Counted from the stretch's first letter, positions 1 to 11,741 are shown. The stretch is DNA of 64,000 bases from Phytopseudomonas straminea (GCF_900112645.1 NZ_FOMO01000004.1:372001-436000); one strand, 5' to 3'. Notes: generated by a model not told the origin, from the sequence alone. Made by a program: numbers and translations.

Positions 1-328
1 TGCCCATGTAACCGGTATTGGCGTAGGAAGCGCTCAGCCCCTGCACGCTGGCATCGGCCAGGCTGGTGCTGCGCAGGCGCCACAGCAGCACCAGGGCAAA
101 AAGGCCCAGGGTGGCGATGCCATAGGCGAGGATGAAACCGGGCTGCCAGATCTCGTCCCACACCACGGTGGCCATCGCCTCGAACAGCAGCGCCGGCAGG
201 CACAGCCAGACCACCATGCGGTTGATCTCCGAGGCGGCGGTGGCGCCCAGCAGGCCCAGGCGCCGGCAGGCGAATCCGGCAAGGATCAGCGCGAAGACCG
301 GCAGGATGACGTTGAGAACGGAGGCCAT
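1..328 (-). CDS. AEC (auxin efflux carrier-like) family transporter, N-terminal part
   Basis: The reading frame opens with an ATG at 328 and runs off the left edge, so only the first 109 residues are visible. It begins MASVLNVILPVFALILAGF, a hydrophobic first membrane segment, followed by further hydrophobic stretches and ending in the motif SASYANTGYMG, which is typical of AEC permeases (malonate or small organic anion exporters and importers related to plant PIN proteins). It would act in the inner membrane. The substrate cannot be told from the fragment. It is followed on the same strand by nothing visible here, and the Nudix/ThiE gene end lies 70 nt upstream of its start. Confidence 0.75.
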   Translation of the reverse strand, partial: MASVLNVILPVFALILAGFACRRLGLLGATAASEINRMVVWLCLPALLFEAMATVVWDEIWQPGFILAYGIATLGLFALVLLWRLRSTSLADASVQGLSASYANTGYMG

Positions 329-398
329 GGGCCGTGGATCACTCGAAAACGGGACGCCGCAGGGTAGGCGCTACGGCCTGCTCACACAAGCGCAGCCG

Positions 399-1349
399 TC
401 ACTGCTGACGCTCGGGCCAGAACGCACGAATCCCGGCGACGCCCTGGGCACCGGCCTGCCAGGCCTGCTCGATCTGCTGCGGCCCCACACCGCCGAGCAG
501 GTAGCACGGCTGGTTGAAGCCCTTCAGCAATTCGGTCGCCTGCTCCCAACCCAGCGGCAGGGCATCGGGATGGCTTGCGGTGGCCTGCAAAGGCGACAGG
601 GTGATGAAATCGGCACCGATTTGCGAGGCCAGCTCGAGCTCTTCGGCATTGTGGCAGGAAGCGGCCAGCCAGCGGCCTTCGGGCAGTGGACGGCCCTTGC
701 TGGCGTACTTGCGTAGCTGCTCGGCAGTGAGGTGCCAGCCGGCTGCGGGGAAATCGCCCAGCCACTCCAGCGGGCCCTTGAGCATCAACTGCGCCTTGCC
801 GGCGCAGAGCCCCTGGACGTCAACGGCGATGTCCCGGTACTGGGCGTCGAACATCGCCGGCGCGCGCAGTTGGATCAGGCGAATACCGTTGGCAATCGCT
901 GCACGTGCACCCGCAAGCAGCTCGGGGCCGTCCAACCCTTCCGGGGTGATCAGGTAATGCTCGGGCAGCCGAGCAGCCGCGACGATCGGTCGGTTGGCGG
1001 CAGGAAATTCATAGTCGCCCAATTGCCGTGCGCTGACCCACGCCAGCGGCTGGCCTTCGGCGCCGTGGGGTTCACCCGCGAAGCGACTGACTTCCCAGAC
1101 GTCCAGCAACACCTGCTTGTCGCTGTAGTCGTGGCGCACCTGAATCAGCGGCCGCGCCGCTTCCACGCGTATGTCCAATTCCTCGTGCAACTCGCGCGAC
1201 AGCGCCGCCAGAACGGCCTCGCCCTCCTCGACCTTGCCGCCCGGAAACTCCCAAAGCCCGCCCTGGTGTTTGTCGTCCGAGCGTTTGGCGATCAGGATCC
1301 GCCCATCATCACCACGGATTACCGCGGCCGCTACATGCACGCGTTTCAC
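399..1349 (-). CDS. Nudix hydrolase (MutT-like) fused to a ThiE-like domain
   Basis: The protein has 316 residues. The N-terminal half is a Nudix domain: the box starts near residue 38 and fits GX5EX7REUXEEXGU (G38, E44, R52, E53, E56, E57), with an Asp where the consensus has its last Gly. It should sanitise oxidised nucleotides such as 8-oxo-dGTP. The C-terminal half, from about residue 130, resembles thiamine phosphate synthase, with the barrel strands and the LLGGVGPQQ segment. Pseudomonads commonly carry this fusion, and the ThiE half is usually thought not to be the main thiamine enzyme. I chose the GTG at 1349 because GAGGAG lies just upstream and it overlaps the stop of the GST gene by 4 nt (GTGA), which indicates coupled translation. 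A start upstream at 1397 would lie inside the GST gene. Confidence 0.88.
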   Translation of the reverse strand: MKRVHVAAAVIRGDDGRILIAKRSDDKHQGGLWEFPGGKVEEGEAVLAALSRELHEELDIRVEAARPLIQVRHDYSDKQVLLDVWEVSRFAGEPHGAEGQPLAWVSARQLGDYEFPAANRPIVAAARLPEHYLITPEGLDGPELLAGARAAIANGIRLIQLRAPAMFDAQYRDIAVDVQGLCAGKAQLMLKGPLEWLGDFPAAGWHLTAEQLRKYASKGRPLPEGRWLAASCHNAEELELASQIGADFITLSPLQATASHPDALPLGWEQATELLKGFNQPCYLLGGVGPQQIEQAWQAGAQGVAGIRAFWPERQQ

Positions 1350-1978
1350 GTCTTCTCCTCTAGAGCTGCCTGGTGCCAGCGCTGGAATGCCGGCCACTGA
1401 AAAATGGTTTCCACATAGGCCGCCGCATCCGCCGGAAGTTGCACGCCGTAGCTGCGCAGCCGGCTGGCGACCGGGGCGAAGTAGGCGTCGGCAATGCTGA
1501 GCTGACCGAACAGGTACGGCCCGCCTTGACCGAATCGCTCACGACAGCCCGCCCACAGCGCGACGATGCGCTGGATATCGTGCTTGACCTCGTCGGTCAC
1601 GCTGGCCAGCGGCGCATTGCGCTGCATGTCCATCGGCATGTGGCTACGCAGCGCACCGAAGCCGCTGTGCATTTCCGCGCAGGCCGAACGGGCCATCGCG
1701 CGGGCAGCCACATCACGGGGCCACAGCCCGGCATCGGAGAAACGCTCGGCCAGGTATTCGGCGATGGCCAGAGAATCCCAGATCACCCCGACGTCCTCGG
1801 TCTTGAGCACCGGCACCTTGCCGGTCGGCGAATGCTCCAGCAGGCGTGCATGGGTGTCGGCGCGAAAAAGCGGCACCAGGGTTTCCTGATAGGCCGCGCC
1901 GCTGAGTTCAACCAACAGCCAGCCGCGCAGCGACCAGGAGGAGTAGTTCTTGTTGCCTATCACCAGTTCGAGCGACAT
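1346..1978 (-). CDS. glutathione S-transferase family protein
   Basis: This 210-residue cytosolic protein has the two-domain GST architecture. The N-terminal thioredoxin fold begins with NKNYSSWSLRGW, where the Ser residues are the usual glutathione-activating site in this subfamily. GKVPVL carries the cis-proline, and DSLAIAEYLAE is the glutathione-binding loop. A helical C-terminal domain follows from about residue 85. The start is supported by GGAG 7 nt upstream. It is translationally coupled to the Nudix/ThiE gene, which may point to a shared oxidative-damage role, but this is inference and the physiological substrate is unknown. Confidence 0.9.
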   Translation of the reverse strand: MSLELVIGNKNYSSWSLRGWLLVELSGAAYQETLVPLFRADTHARLLEHSPTGKVPVLKTEDVGVIWDSLAIAEYLAERFSDAGLWPRDVAARAMARSACAEMHSGFGALRSHMPMDMQRNAPLASVTDEVKHDIQRIVALWAGCRERFGQGGPYLFGQLSIADAYFAPVASRLRSYGVQLPADAAAYVETIFQWPAFQRWHQAALEEKT

Positions 1979-2042
1979 CTATTTCTCCAGCGTTCGGAAG
2001 GAACAGAGCGACAGCTTCACCCGTGGCTGCCAGCAAGGCAAA

Positions 2043-2076
2043 TTCCCCGCGCGCATGGGGCCATGCGCGCGCGGAA
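2043..2076 (-). terminator. very stable hairpin downstream of argJ
   Basis: Two 16-nt arms, TTCCCCGCGCGCATGG and CCATGCGCGCGCGGAA on the plus strand, are separated by two bases and differ from perfect complementarity at one position. It lies just after the argJ stop and before the GST gene. On the minus strand it is followed by a short T stretch (TTT), so it is probably an intrinsic terminator of argJ with a weak U tract. Confidence 0.55.
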
Positions 2077-2087
2077 TCCATCGGCGA

Positions 2088-3305
2088 TCAGGTACGGTAT
2101 TCGGCGTTGATCTTCACGTACTCGTGAGACAGGTCGGTGGTCCAGATCGTCTCGCTGCAGGTGCCGCGGCCCAGCTCGATACGGATGGTGATTTCCTCTT
2201 CGGCCATCACCGCCGCGCCCTGCTCTTCGGTGTAGCTGACCGCACGGCAGCCCTTGCTGGCGATGCACACCTCGCCCAGGAACACGTCGATCTTGCTGAC
2301 GTCCAGCTGCGCCACACCGGCACGACCGACGGCGGCGAGGATGCGCCCCCAGTTGGGGTCGGAGGCGAACAGCGCGGTCTTGATCAGCGGCGAGTGGGCC
2401 ACGGCATAGCCGACATCCAGGCATTCCTGGTGGGTCGCGCCGCCGTTGACCTGCACGGTGACGAACTTGGTAGCGCCTTCGCCGTCACGCACGATGGCCT
2501 GGGCCACTTCCATGCACACCTCGAATACAGCCTGCTTGAGCGCGGCGAACAGCGCCCCGCTGGCCTGGGTGATTTCCGGCAGGGCGGCCTTGCCGGTGGC
2601 GATCAGCATGCAGCAGTCGTTGGTGGAGGTATCGCCATCGATAGTGATGCGGTTGAACGACTTGTTCGCCGCGTCGCGCAGCAGGTCCTGCAACACGCCC
2701 TGGGCGACCTTGGCGTCGGTGGCGATGTAGCCGAGCATGGTGGCCATGTTCGGTTTGATCATGCCCGCGCCCTTGCTGATGCCGGTCACGGTGACGGTCA
2801 CGCCCTCGTGGGTGAACTGGCGGCTGGCCCCCTTGGGCAGCGTGTCGGTGGTCATGATGCCGGTGGCGGCATCGGCCCAGTTGTTTTCAGAGAGGTTGTC
2901 CAGCGCGGCCTGCAGGGCACCTTCGATCTTCTCGACCGGCAGCGGCTCACCGATTACCCCGGTGGAGAACGGCAGCACTTCGCTCTCATCGACGCCGGCC
3001 AGGATAGCCAGGCTGGCGCAGGTACGCATGGCGTTCTGCAGGCCCGGCTCGCCGGTGCCGGCATTGGCATTACCAGTGTTGGTCAGCAGGTAACGCACGC
3101 TGCCGGACGCTCGCTTCTTGGCCAGGATCACCGGCGCCGCGCAGAACGCGTTGAGGGTGAACACTCCCGCCACGCTGCTCCCCTCGGCACAGCGCATCAC
3201 CACTACATCCTTGCGCCCTGGGCGCTTGATGCCGGCAGAGGCGATGCCCAGCTCGAAACCTGGAACCGGATGCAGGGTAGACAGCGGGCCAAGACCAACA
3301 GCCAT
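2088..3305 (-). CDS. argJ: arginine biosynthesis bifunctional protein ArgJ (ornithine acetyltransferase / N-acetylglutamate synthase)
   Basis: The 405-residue product transfers the acetyl group from N-acetylornithine to glutamate, recycling acetyl groups in arginine synthesis, and may also make N-acetylglutamate from acetyl-CoA. The family motif [14 protein letters not shown] is at about residues 75-88. The self-cleavage site is MATMLG (residues 187-192): the precursor splits between A188 and T189, and T189 becomes the nucleophile of the beta chain. The C-terminus ends in NAEYRT, as usual in this family. The ATG at 3305 has AAGGAG 7 nt upstream. It lies downstream of secA but is separated from it by a hairpin and a structured gap, so it is probably transcribed on its own. 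Confidence 0.97.
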   Translation of the reverse strand: MAVGLGPLSTLHPVPGFELGIASAGIKRPGRKDVVVMRCAEGSSVAGVFTLNAFCAAPVILAKKRASGSVRYLLTNTGNANAGTGEPGLQNAMRTCASLAILAGVDESEVLPFSTGVIGEPLPVEKIEGALQAALDNLSENNWADAATGIMTTDTLPKGASRQFTHEGVTVTVTGISKGAGMIKPNMATMLGYIATDAKVAQGVLQDLLRDAANKSFNRITIDGDTSTNDCCMLIATGKAALPEITQASGALFAALKQAVFEVCMEVAQAIVRDGEGATKFVTVQVNGGATHQECLDVGYAVAHSPLIKTALFASDPNWGRILAAVGRAGVAQLDVSKIDVFLGEVCIASKGCRAVSYTEEQGAAVMAEEEITIRIELGRGTCSETIWTTDLSHEYVKINAEYRT

Positions 3306-3354
3306 GGTGAAGCTCCTTGAATTAGGTGGATGGGCACAGCATGTTCGATGCGAA

Positions 3355-3386
3355 AACGCCGCGAAGGGCTAGACCCTCGCGGCGTT
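3355..3386 (-). terminator. terminator-like hairpin between secA and argJ
   Basis: AACGCCGCGA and TCGCGGCGTT are perfect inverted arms with further AGGG/CCC pairing inside. On the minus strand the stem is followed by TTTTCGC. It sits 50 nt upstream of the argJ start, so it either stops secA transcripts or acts as an attenuator in an argJ leader. Confidence 0.6.
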
Positions 3387-3401
3387 AATTTTATAACCAG
3401 C

Positions 3402-3418
3402 TCAGGTTAAGAACCTGA
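3402..3418. repeat. short perfect inverted repeat
   Basis: TCAGGTT-AAG-AACCTGA, a 7-bp perfect stem with a 3-nt loop. It lies between the terminator-like hairpin and the larger palindromic element. No function is assigned. Confidence 0.4.
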
Positions 3419-3420
3419 TC

Positions 3421-3611
3421 ACGACCTTGCGAGCTAGAGTCCTGCAAGGCCTAGGCGGCCCCACGAAAACAGGCGAGGACGCGGAGTGTACTGGTGTACA
3501 TGAGCATTACTCGCTTCGCTCGCCCCTACGGGGCCGCACTAAAGTGCGTTAGCCGCAAGCGGCTTGCCGAACCTGTTTTCAACGCCGCAGGGCCGACGCG
3601 CAGCTAGTCGT
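3421..3611. repeat. structured intergenic palindromic element between secA and argJ
   Basis: This 190-nt gene-free stretch is bounded by ACGAC (3421-3425) and GTCGT (3607-3611). It contains the inverted pair GAAAACAGG (3465-3473) and CCTGTTTTC (3572-3580), with imperfect complementarity outside that pair. The centre holds small palindromes (GCACTAAAGTGC and GCAAGCGGCTTGC) and a GTGTACTGGTGTAC direct repeat. The layout suggests a dispersed intergenic repeat that folds into one long hairpin. I believe similar patterns recur in Pseudomonas intergenic regions, but that comes from memory and was not checked. Confidence 0.45.
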
Positions 3612-3621
3612 GTTCAGGCTC

Positions 3622-6357
<2,736 letters not shown>

Positions 6358-6502
6358 ATCGACAGGATCTTCCACGCTATGAATGGAGGGCGGCCCCGTG
6401 AGTCGCCCATGCAGCCCGTATGGCTGCGTGCGAAGGGGGCATTCTACCCGGAAACGGAATTGAAGAAAGAGCGCGATTGGCACAGGGCCATTGGCGCAGG
6501 GC

Positions 6503-6522
6503 AAGCCGGCCTTGACCGGCTT
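6503..6522. other. small hairpin after the M23 peptidase gene
   Basis: AAGCCGG and CCGGCTT flank a 6-nt loop just after the peptidase stop codon. A T run follows only on the plus strand, so its value as a terminator for the minus-strand gene is doubtful. Confidence 0.3.
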
Positions 6523-6525
6523 TTG

Positions 6526-7452
6526 TCAGGGCTCGTCGCTGACGCGGGCGATATAGCTGTGCGGGTTGACCAGCTCGCCGCTGCGGGTGACTTCGAAGTG
6601 CACGTGGTTACCGGTCGAGCGCCCAGTGCTGCCGACCGTGGCGATGGCCTGGCCACGCTGGACCAGATCGCCGACCTGCACCTTGTTGCTGCGGTTGTGC
6701 GCATACAGGGTGACATAGCCGTCGGCGTGGCTGATTTCCACGGTGTTGCCATAACCATTGCGGCGCCCGGCGAAGGTCACCACGCCGGCACCGACCGCCA
6801 CCACGTCACTGCCGGCCTTGGCAGCGAAGTCAACGCCCTTGTGCACGCTGACGCGTCCGGTCAGCGGGTCGATACGCCGCCCGAACGGTGACGACACGTA
6901 GCCTTGCAACACCGGATGGCCGGAGAGCATCGTCGCCTCGTCGAGACGACGGTCGGCGAGCAGCTGTTCCAACACTTCGAGCTGCTGCTCACGGCTGTCC
7001 ATGCGCAGGGCCAGCTCGTCGAGAGTGCTCATGAACGGCGGTGGCGCGTAGGCCGCGCTGCCAAGCGGTTCCTCAGGACCGCCCTGCCCCACGCCAAGAG
7101 AAAAATCGAACTCACTAGCATCCAGTTCGGCCAGTTCGGTAAGCCGCTCGCCCAGGGCGTCGAGCCGGGTCAGGCGCGCCTGCAGCTCGGCGACGTGGGC
7201 GGCGAAGGCATCGAGCTGACGCTGGGCGTCGATCTTCACCGCCCCGACTTCCTCGCGCTGGGCATCGAGGGCCTGGCTGACAACATCGCTGTTCAGTACC
7301 GGCACCGATTGCGGCGCAATCCACGCCCCCAGCGCTGCACCGCCGCCCACCGCCAGAACGACCAGCAGCACCGCGCCGGCCATCAGCCAGCGCAAATCGA
7401 GGCTGAGCGAGCGCGCGGCGCCGTGGCGCCTGCTGAGCAAAATGATGTGCAT
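6526..7452 (-). CDS. M23 (LytM-type) family metallopeptidase, membrane anchored
   Basis: The 308-residue protein has one N-terminal membrane segment (about residues 22-47), a central region with coiled-coil character rich in E, Q and L, and a C-terminal LytM domain. The metal-binding motifs are HKGVDFA and HVHFEV, which carry the conserved His and Asp ligands, so it is likely an active murein endopeptidase or a relative of the EnvC/NlpD type. It would face the periplasm. The ATG at 7452 is preceded by GGGGA. A GTG directly before it is possible but too close to that site. It is divergent from dciA and precedes secA. Confidence 0.92.
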   Translation of the reverse strand: MHIILLSRRHGAARSLSLDLRWLMAGAVLLVVLAVGGGAALGAWIAPQSVPVLNSDVVSQALDAQREEVGAVKIDAQRQLDAFAAHVAELQARLTRLDALGERLTELAELDASEFDFSLGVGQGGPEEPLGSAAYAPPPFMSTLDELALRMDSREQQLEVLEQLLADRRLDEATMLSGHPVLQGYVSSPFGRRIDPLTGRVSVHKGVDFAAKAGSDVVAVGAGVVTFAGRRNGYGNTVEISHADGYVTLYAHNRSNKVQVGDLVQRGQAIATVGSTGRSTGNHVHFEVTRSGELVNPHSYIARVSDEP

Positions 7453-7508
7453 CACATCCCCATTTCGAAAAAAGTGGAACCCGAGCGGTCAGCAGAGGTT
7501 CTGCTACC

Positions 7509-8000
7509 ATGACGGCCCCAAAACGTCGCAGGCTTCCTGCCATGAGTTTTCGTCCCTTGCCGGCCAAGGCGCCCGCCGCGCTCCTGCGCGAGGCGAAGCC
7601 GCTGAAAGCGCTGTTCAGCCAGGCTCAACGCCTCGACCACCTGCAGCAGGTGGTGGAAAGCCAGCTGCAGCCTGCCGCCCGTGAACACTGTCGCGTGGCA
7701 TCGTGGCGTGAAGGCTGCCTGCTGCTGATCGTCACCGACGGCCACTGGGCCACGCGGCTGCGTTATCAACAAAAACGCCTGCAACGGCAGTTGCAGGCGC
7801 TCGAAACGTTCGCGACCTTAACGAAAATCCTCTTCAAGGTGCAACCTCCGAGCGGCGAGAAACGCCAGGCGCCACGGCCTTTTAAGCTCTCCGACAGCGC
7901 CGCCGACAACATCCAGGAAACTGCCGAAGGGGTCAGCGATCCGCGCCTGAAGGCCGCTCTGGAACGCCTCGCCAGCCATCGCCGCCGCAGTGATTCTTAA
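7509..8000 (+). CDS. dciA: DUF721 family protein, probable DciA-type helicase loader
   Basis: The 163-residue product carries the DUF721 core from about residue 30 to 120 (PLKALFSQAQRLDHLQQVV ... VTDGHWATRLRY). The family includes DciA, which assists loading of the DnaB replicative helicase in bacteria lacking DnaC. Its position between lpxC and secA is conserved in pseudomonads. The start is uncertain: the ATG at 7509 has AGAGG 10 nt upstream, while an in-frame ATG at 7542 (MSFRPLPAKAP) would give a protein 11 residues shorter. It is transcribed opposite to both neighbours. Confidence 0.85.
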   Translation: MTAPKRRRLPAMSFRPLPAKAPAALLREAKPLKALFSQAQRLDHLQQVVESQLQPAAREHCRVASWREGCLLLIVTDGHWATRLRYQQKRLQRQLQALETFATLTKILFKVQPPSGEKRQAPRPFKLSDSAADNIQETAEGVSDPRLKAALERLASHRRRSDS

Positions 8001-8125
8001 ACTCGTCAGCCAGTTAGATTCACCAAACGGCGAGCGCCATAAAAATGACAGCTCGGTTAACGATTCCTGCACAACTCACGCCGGACCGGCCCCTGGCCGT
8101 TTGTCGGGTCACTTGAACTCGGCAT

Positions 8126-8152
8126 AAAAAAGGCCACCCGAGGGTGGCCTTG
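8126..8152 (-). terminator. intrinsic terminator of lpxC
   Basis: On the minus strand AAGGCCACC-CTCG-GGTGGCCTT is followed by a run of Ts (plus-strand AAAAAA at 8126-8131). It lies about 30 nt after the lpxC stop and closes the division/cell wall gene run. Confidence 0.85.
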
Positions 8153-8179
8153 AAGAAGTTAAAACTAGGAGAGAGTGCC

Positions 8180-9091
8180 TTACACCGCCGCAGCCGGGCG
8201 CATGTAAGAGATCGGAGCAGTGTCGGCGTCTTCGAACGTCACCGTTTCCCAAGCATCCGGCTGTGCGATCAACGCTCGCAGCAGACGATTGTTCAGGCCA
8301 TGGCCGGATTTGTAGCCGCGGAACTCACCGATCAGGCTGTTGCCGAGCAGATAGAGGTCACCGATCGCATCGAGAATCTTGTGCCTGACGAATTCGTCCT
8401 CGTAACGCAGGCCGTCTTCGTTGAGCACACCGTCTTCGTCCACCACGATGGCATTGTCCACACTGCCGCCGCGCGCCAGGTTGTGCGAACGCAGGAATTC
8501 GATATCACGCATGAAACCGAAGGTGCGGGCACGGCTGACTTCCTTGACGAACGAGGTGCTGGAAAAATCGACACTCGCGGTCTTGGTGCGGTCGTGGAAT
8601 ACCGGGTGATCGAAGTCGATCTCGAAACTCACCTTGAAGCCATCGAACGGAACGAAGGTGGCGCGCTTGTCGCCGTCCGTCACGGTCACTTCACGGGTGA
8701 TGCGGATGAACTTCTTGGGGGCGTCCTGCTCTTGCAGACCAGCCGACTGAATCAGGAAAACAAAGGGACCCGCACTGCCATCCATGATCGGCACTTCACA
8801 GGCGGAGAGCTCGACGTAGGCGTTATCGATGCCCAGGCCTGCCATGGCCGAAAGCAGATGCTCGACCGTATCCACCTTGACATCACCGTTGACCAGCGTG
8901 GTCGACATGGTGGTCTCACCAACGTTCAGGGCGTGCCCCTTCACCTCCACCACAGGGTCAAGGTCGGTACGACGGAACACGATACCGGTATCCACCGGAG
9001 CCGGCTTCAGGGTCAGGTAAACCTTCTCCCCGGAATGCAGGCCGATACCCGTGGCGCGGATGATGTTCTTCAGGGTGCGTTGTCTGATCAT
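8180..9091 (-). CDS. lpxC: UDP-3-O-acyl-N-acetylglucosamine deacetylase LpxC
   Basis: This zinc enzyme of 303 residues catalyses the first committed step of lipid A synthesis in the cytosol. The conserved E77-H78 is seen in [11 protein letters not shown]237 and D241 lie in [11 protein letters not shown], and the catalytic His is in SGHGLNN. These match the family zinc ligands and general base by alignment from memory. It lies 112 nt downstream of ftsZ. The gap holds a possible -10 (TATCAT, minus strand), so lpxC may have its own promoter besides readthrough from ftsZ. LpxC amounts are usually set by FtsH proteolysis, and ftsH is also in this window. Confidence 0.98.
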   Translation of the reverse strand: MIRQRTLKNIIRATGIGLHSGEKVYLTLKPAPVDTGIVFRRTDLDPVVEVKGHALNVGETTMSTTLVNGDVKVDTVEHLLSAMAGLGIDNAYVELSACEVPIMDGSAGPFVFLIQSAGLQEQDAPKKFIRITREVTVTDGDKRATFVPFDGFKVSFEIDFDHPVFHDRTKTASVDFSSTSFVKEVSRARTFGFMRDIEFLRSHNLARGGSVDNAIVVDEDGVLNEDGLRYEDEFVRHKILDAIGDLYLLGNSLIGEFRGYKSGHGLNNRLLRALIAQPDAWETVTFEDADTAPISYMRPAAAV

Positions 9092-9203
9092 GGGTCTGGC
9101 CGCTATTACGCTAGGTGCGAATTGTTTTCAACAAAGGCTGGCGATGATAGCAGAACCGACCTTTGCTGAACACCAATCACCTTTATACCCCTGATAGATT
9201 TCA

Positions 9204-10394
9204 TTAATCCGCCTGACGACGCAGGAATGCCGGAATGTCTAGGTAATCCAGGTCGTCCTGCGGATTCATTTTCGCCGCAGTGGCTGCGCCACCATGGCTC
9301 TGACGCTGAACGGTCGGGCGCTCGTAGTCCTTGTAGTTGACGTTCTGCTCGGCGCGAACCGGAGCGGCTACCGGGGCAACTGGCTGTGCGGCGGCGACCT
9401 GAACGGTGTTGTCGACGACCTTGACCGGCTTCTCCATGCGCGCGCCCAGACCAGTGGCAACCACGGTCACGTGCAGCTCGTCGCGCATGTCCGGATCGAT
9501 CACGGTGCCGACCTTGACGGTAGCGTGCTCGGAAGCGAACTGTTCGATGATGTTACCCACATCGGAGTACTCACCCAGGGACAGGTCCGGGCCAGCGGTG
9601 ATGTTCACCAGGATGCCGCGGGCGCCCTGCAGGTTGACGTCTTCGAGCAGCGGGTTGCGGATGGCCGCTTCGGTGGCTTCACGCGCACGGTTCGGACCAC
9701 TGGCGCAGCCGGTGCCCATCATCGCCATGCCCATTTCGCTCATCACGGTCTTCACGTCGGCGAAGTCGACGTTGATCATGCCCGGGCGCTTGATGATGTC
9801 GGAGATACCACGCACGGCACCACTGAGCACGTCGTCGGCCTTGGAGAAGGCGGACAGCAGGCTGGCGTCCTTGCCGAGGATGGTCAGCAGCTTCTCGTTG
9901 GGGATGGTGATCAGCGAGTCAACGCTTTCCTGCAGCGCGCGGATGCCTTCGTCGGCGATCTGCATGCGCTTGCGGCCTTCGAACGGGAACGGACGGGTCA
10001 CCACCGCAACGGTGAGGATGCCCAGCTCCTTGGCCACTTCGGCAATCACAGGTGCTGCACCGGTACCGGTACCGCCGCCCATGCCGGTGGTGATGAAAAC
10101 CATGTCGCAGCCCTGTAGTACTTCGGCGATGCGCTCACGGTCTTCGATGGCCGCCTGACGGCCAACTTCCGGGTTGGCGCCAGCGCCCAGGCCCTTGGTG
10201 ACGCCAGTACCGAGTTGCAGCACGGTACGTGCGCCGATGTTCTTCAGTGCCTGAGCATCGGTGTTGGCGCAAATGAATTCGACGCCTTCGATGTTGCTCT
10301 TGGCCATGTGGTTGACTGCGTTGCCACCGCCACCGCCGACACCGATAACCTTGATGACCGCGCTTTGCGGAAGGTTGTCTACGAGTTCAAACAT
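9204..10394 (-). CDS. ftsZ: cell division GTPase FtsZ
   Basis: The 396-residue tubulin homologue polymerises into the Z ring at midcell. The tubulin signature GGGTGTG is at residues 106-112. The synergy (T7) loop NVDFAD lies near 207, and the C-terminal peptide LDYLDIPAFLRRQAD binds FtsA and ZipA. The linker between about 320 and 380 is rich in Ala, Val and Pro and variable, as is normal. GGAG 8 nt upstream supports the ATG at 10394. It is the last division gene of the cluster, 77 nt downstream of ftsA. Confidence 0.99.
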   Translation of the reverse strand: MFELVDNLPQSAVIKVIGVGGGGGNAVNHMAKSNIEGVEFICANTDAQALKNIGARTVLQLGTGVTKGLGAGANPEVGRQAAIEDRERIAEVLQGCDMVFITTGMGGGTGTGAAPVIAEVAKELGILTVAVVTRPFPFEGRKRMQIADEGIRALQESVDSLITIPNEKLLTILGKDASLLSAFSKADDVLSGAVRGISDIIKRPGMINVDFADVKTVMSEMGMAMMGTGCASGPNRAREATEAAIRNPLLEDVNLQGARGILVNITAGPDLSLGEYSDVGNIIEQFASEHATVKVGTVIDPDMRDELHVTVVATGLGARMEKPVKVVDNTVQVAAAQPVAPVAAPVRAEQNVNYKDYERPTVQRQSHGGAATAAKMNPQDDLDYLDIPAFLRRQAD

Positions 10395-10471
10395 GGTCTC
10401 TCTCCTGTATTTTCTAGTTTTTAACGCCTAGTGCCGACAACGCTGCACACGCCCGTGCCGCGTCGCCCGCC

Positions 10472-11719
10472 TTAGAAATTGCCCTGAATCCAGCGCTTGA
10501 GCCGTTCCAGAGCGGGTGCCTTGGTTTCATCACCGTACCCGCCATTGCCGGGCATCGGGATGTCGTCGGACTGCTTGCGCAGGCCATACATCAACAGGCC
10601 AACGCCCGTCGAGTAAATAGGGTTGCGGACCACATCGCTGAGGCCTTTGACACTGTGCGGCACGCCCAGGCGCACCGGCATGTGAAAGATTTCTTCAGCC
10701 AGCTCGACCGCGCCTTCCATCTTCGCCGTACCACCGGTAAGCACGATGCCCGCCGGGATCAGATCTTCGTAGCCACTGCGGCGCAATTCGGCCTGGATCA
10801 GGGTGAACAGCTCGTCGTAACGCGGCTCGACCACCTCGGCCAGGGACTGGCGCGACAGGTCGCGCGGCGGACGATCACCGACGCTCGGCACCTTGATGGT
10901 TTCGCCGGCGCCGGCCAGCTTGGCCAGGGCGCAGGCGTAACGGATCTTGATCTCTTCGGCGTACTGGGTCGGGGTGCGCAGCGCCATGGCGATGTCGTTG
11001 GTAACCTGGTCACCGGCAATCGGGATTACCGCGGTGTGACGGATAGCGCCTTCGGTGAAGATGCAGATGTCGGTGGTGCCGCCGCCGATGTCGACCAGGC
11101 ACACACCCAGCTCTTTCTCGTCGTCGGTCAGCACCGCATAGGCGGAAGCCAGTTGCTCGAGGATGATGTCGTCGACTTCCAGGCCGCAACGGCGCACGCA
11201 TTTTTCGATGTTCTGCGCCGCGTTCACCGCGCAGGTGACCACGTGCACCTTGGCTTCCAGGCGTACGCCGGACATGCCCAGGGGCTCGCGCACGCCTTCC
11301 TGGTTATCGATCACGTAGTCCTGCGGCAGGGTATGCAGCACACGCTGGTCGGCAGGAATGGCCACTGCCTGGGCGGCATCCAGCACGCGCTCCAGGTCGG
11401 CATTGCTGACTTCACGATCACGGATGGCGACGATACCGTGGCTGTTCAGGCTGCGGATGTGGTTGCCGGCCACGCCGACGAATGCCGAGTGGATGCGGCA
11501 GCCCGCCATCAGCTGGGCTTCCTCCACTGCGCGCTGGATCGACGCCACGGTGGACTCGATGTTGACCACCACGCCCTTCTTCAGGCCGCGCGATGGGTGA
11601 GTACCGATGCCAACGATTTCCAGCTGACCATCAGCGGTCACTTCGCCTACCAGCGCCACCACCTTGGAGGTGCCGATGTCGAGGCCGACGATCATCTTGC
11701 CGCTCTGCACGTTTGCCAT
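10472..11719 (-). CDS. ftsA: cell division protein FtsA
   Basis: This actin-like ATPase (415 residues) tethers FtsZ to the membrane and recruits later division proteins. The first phosphate loop is GLDIGTSKVVALVGE near residue 13, and the second is VDIGGGTTDI near 210. The C-terminus ERLKRWIQGNF is the amphipathic membrane-targeting helix. AGGA immediately upstream of the ATG gives a short but usable ribosome site. It follows ftsQ by 22 nt. Confidence 0.98.
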   Translation of the reverse strand: MANVQSGKMIVGLDIGTSKVVALVGEVTADGQLEIVGIGTHPSRGLKKGVVVNIESTVASIQRAVEEAQLMAGCRIHSAFVGVAGNHIRSLNSHGIVAIRDREVSNADLERVLDAAQAVAIPADQRVLHTLPQDYVIDNQEGVREPLGMSGVRLEAKVHVVTCAVNAAQNIEKCVRRCGLEVDDIILEQLASAYAVLTDDEKELGVCLVDIGGGTTDICIFTEGAIRHTAVIPIAGDQVTNDIAMALRTPTQYAEEIKIRYACALAKLAGAGETIKVPSVGDRPPRDLSRQSLAEVVEPRYDELFTLIQAELRRSGYEDLIPAGIVLTGGTAKMEGAVELAEEIFHMPVRLGVPHSVKGLSDVVRNPIYSTGVGLLMYGLRKQSDDIPMPGNGGYGDETKAPALERLKRWIQGNF

Positions 11720-11741
11720 GTTTCCTGCCTTCTCTCTCTAT

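Noticed and set aside
399..1349. Nudix-ThiE fusion as a novel domain combination
   Set aside because: This fusion is known from other pseudomonads (mutT gene next to argJ), so it is not new.
1950..3320. Plus-strand open frame opposite argJ
   Set aside because: Antisense shadow; argJ on the minus strand is complete and has all motifs.
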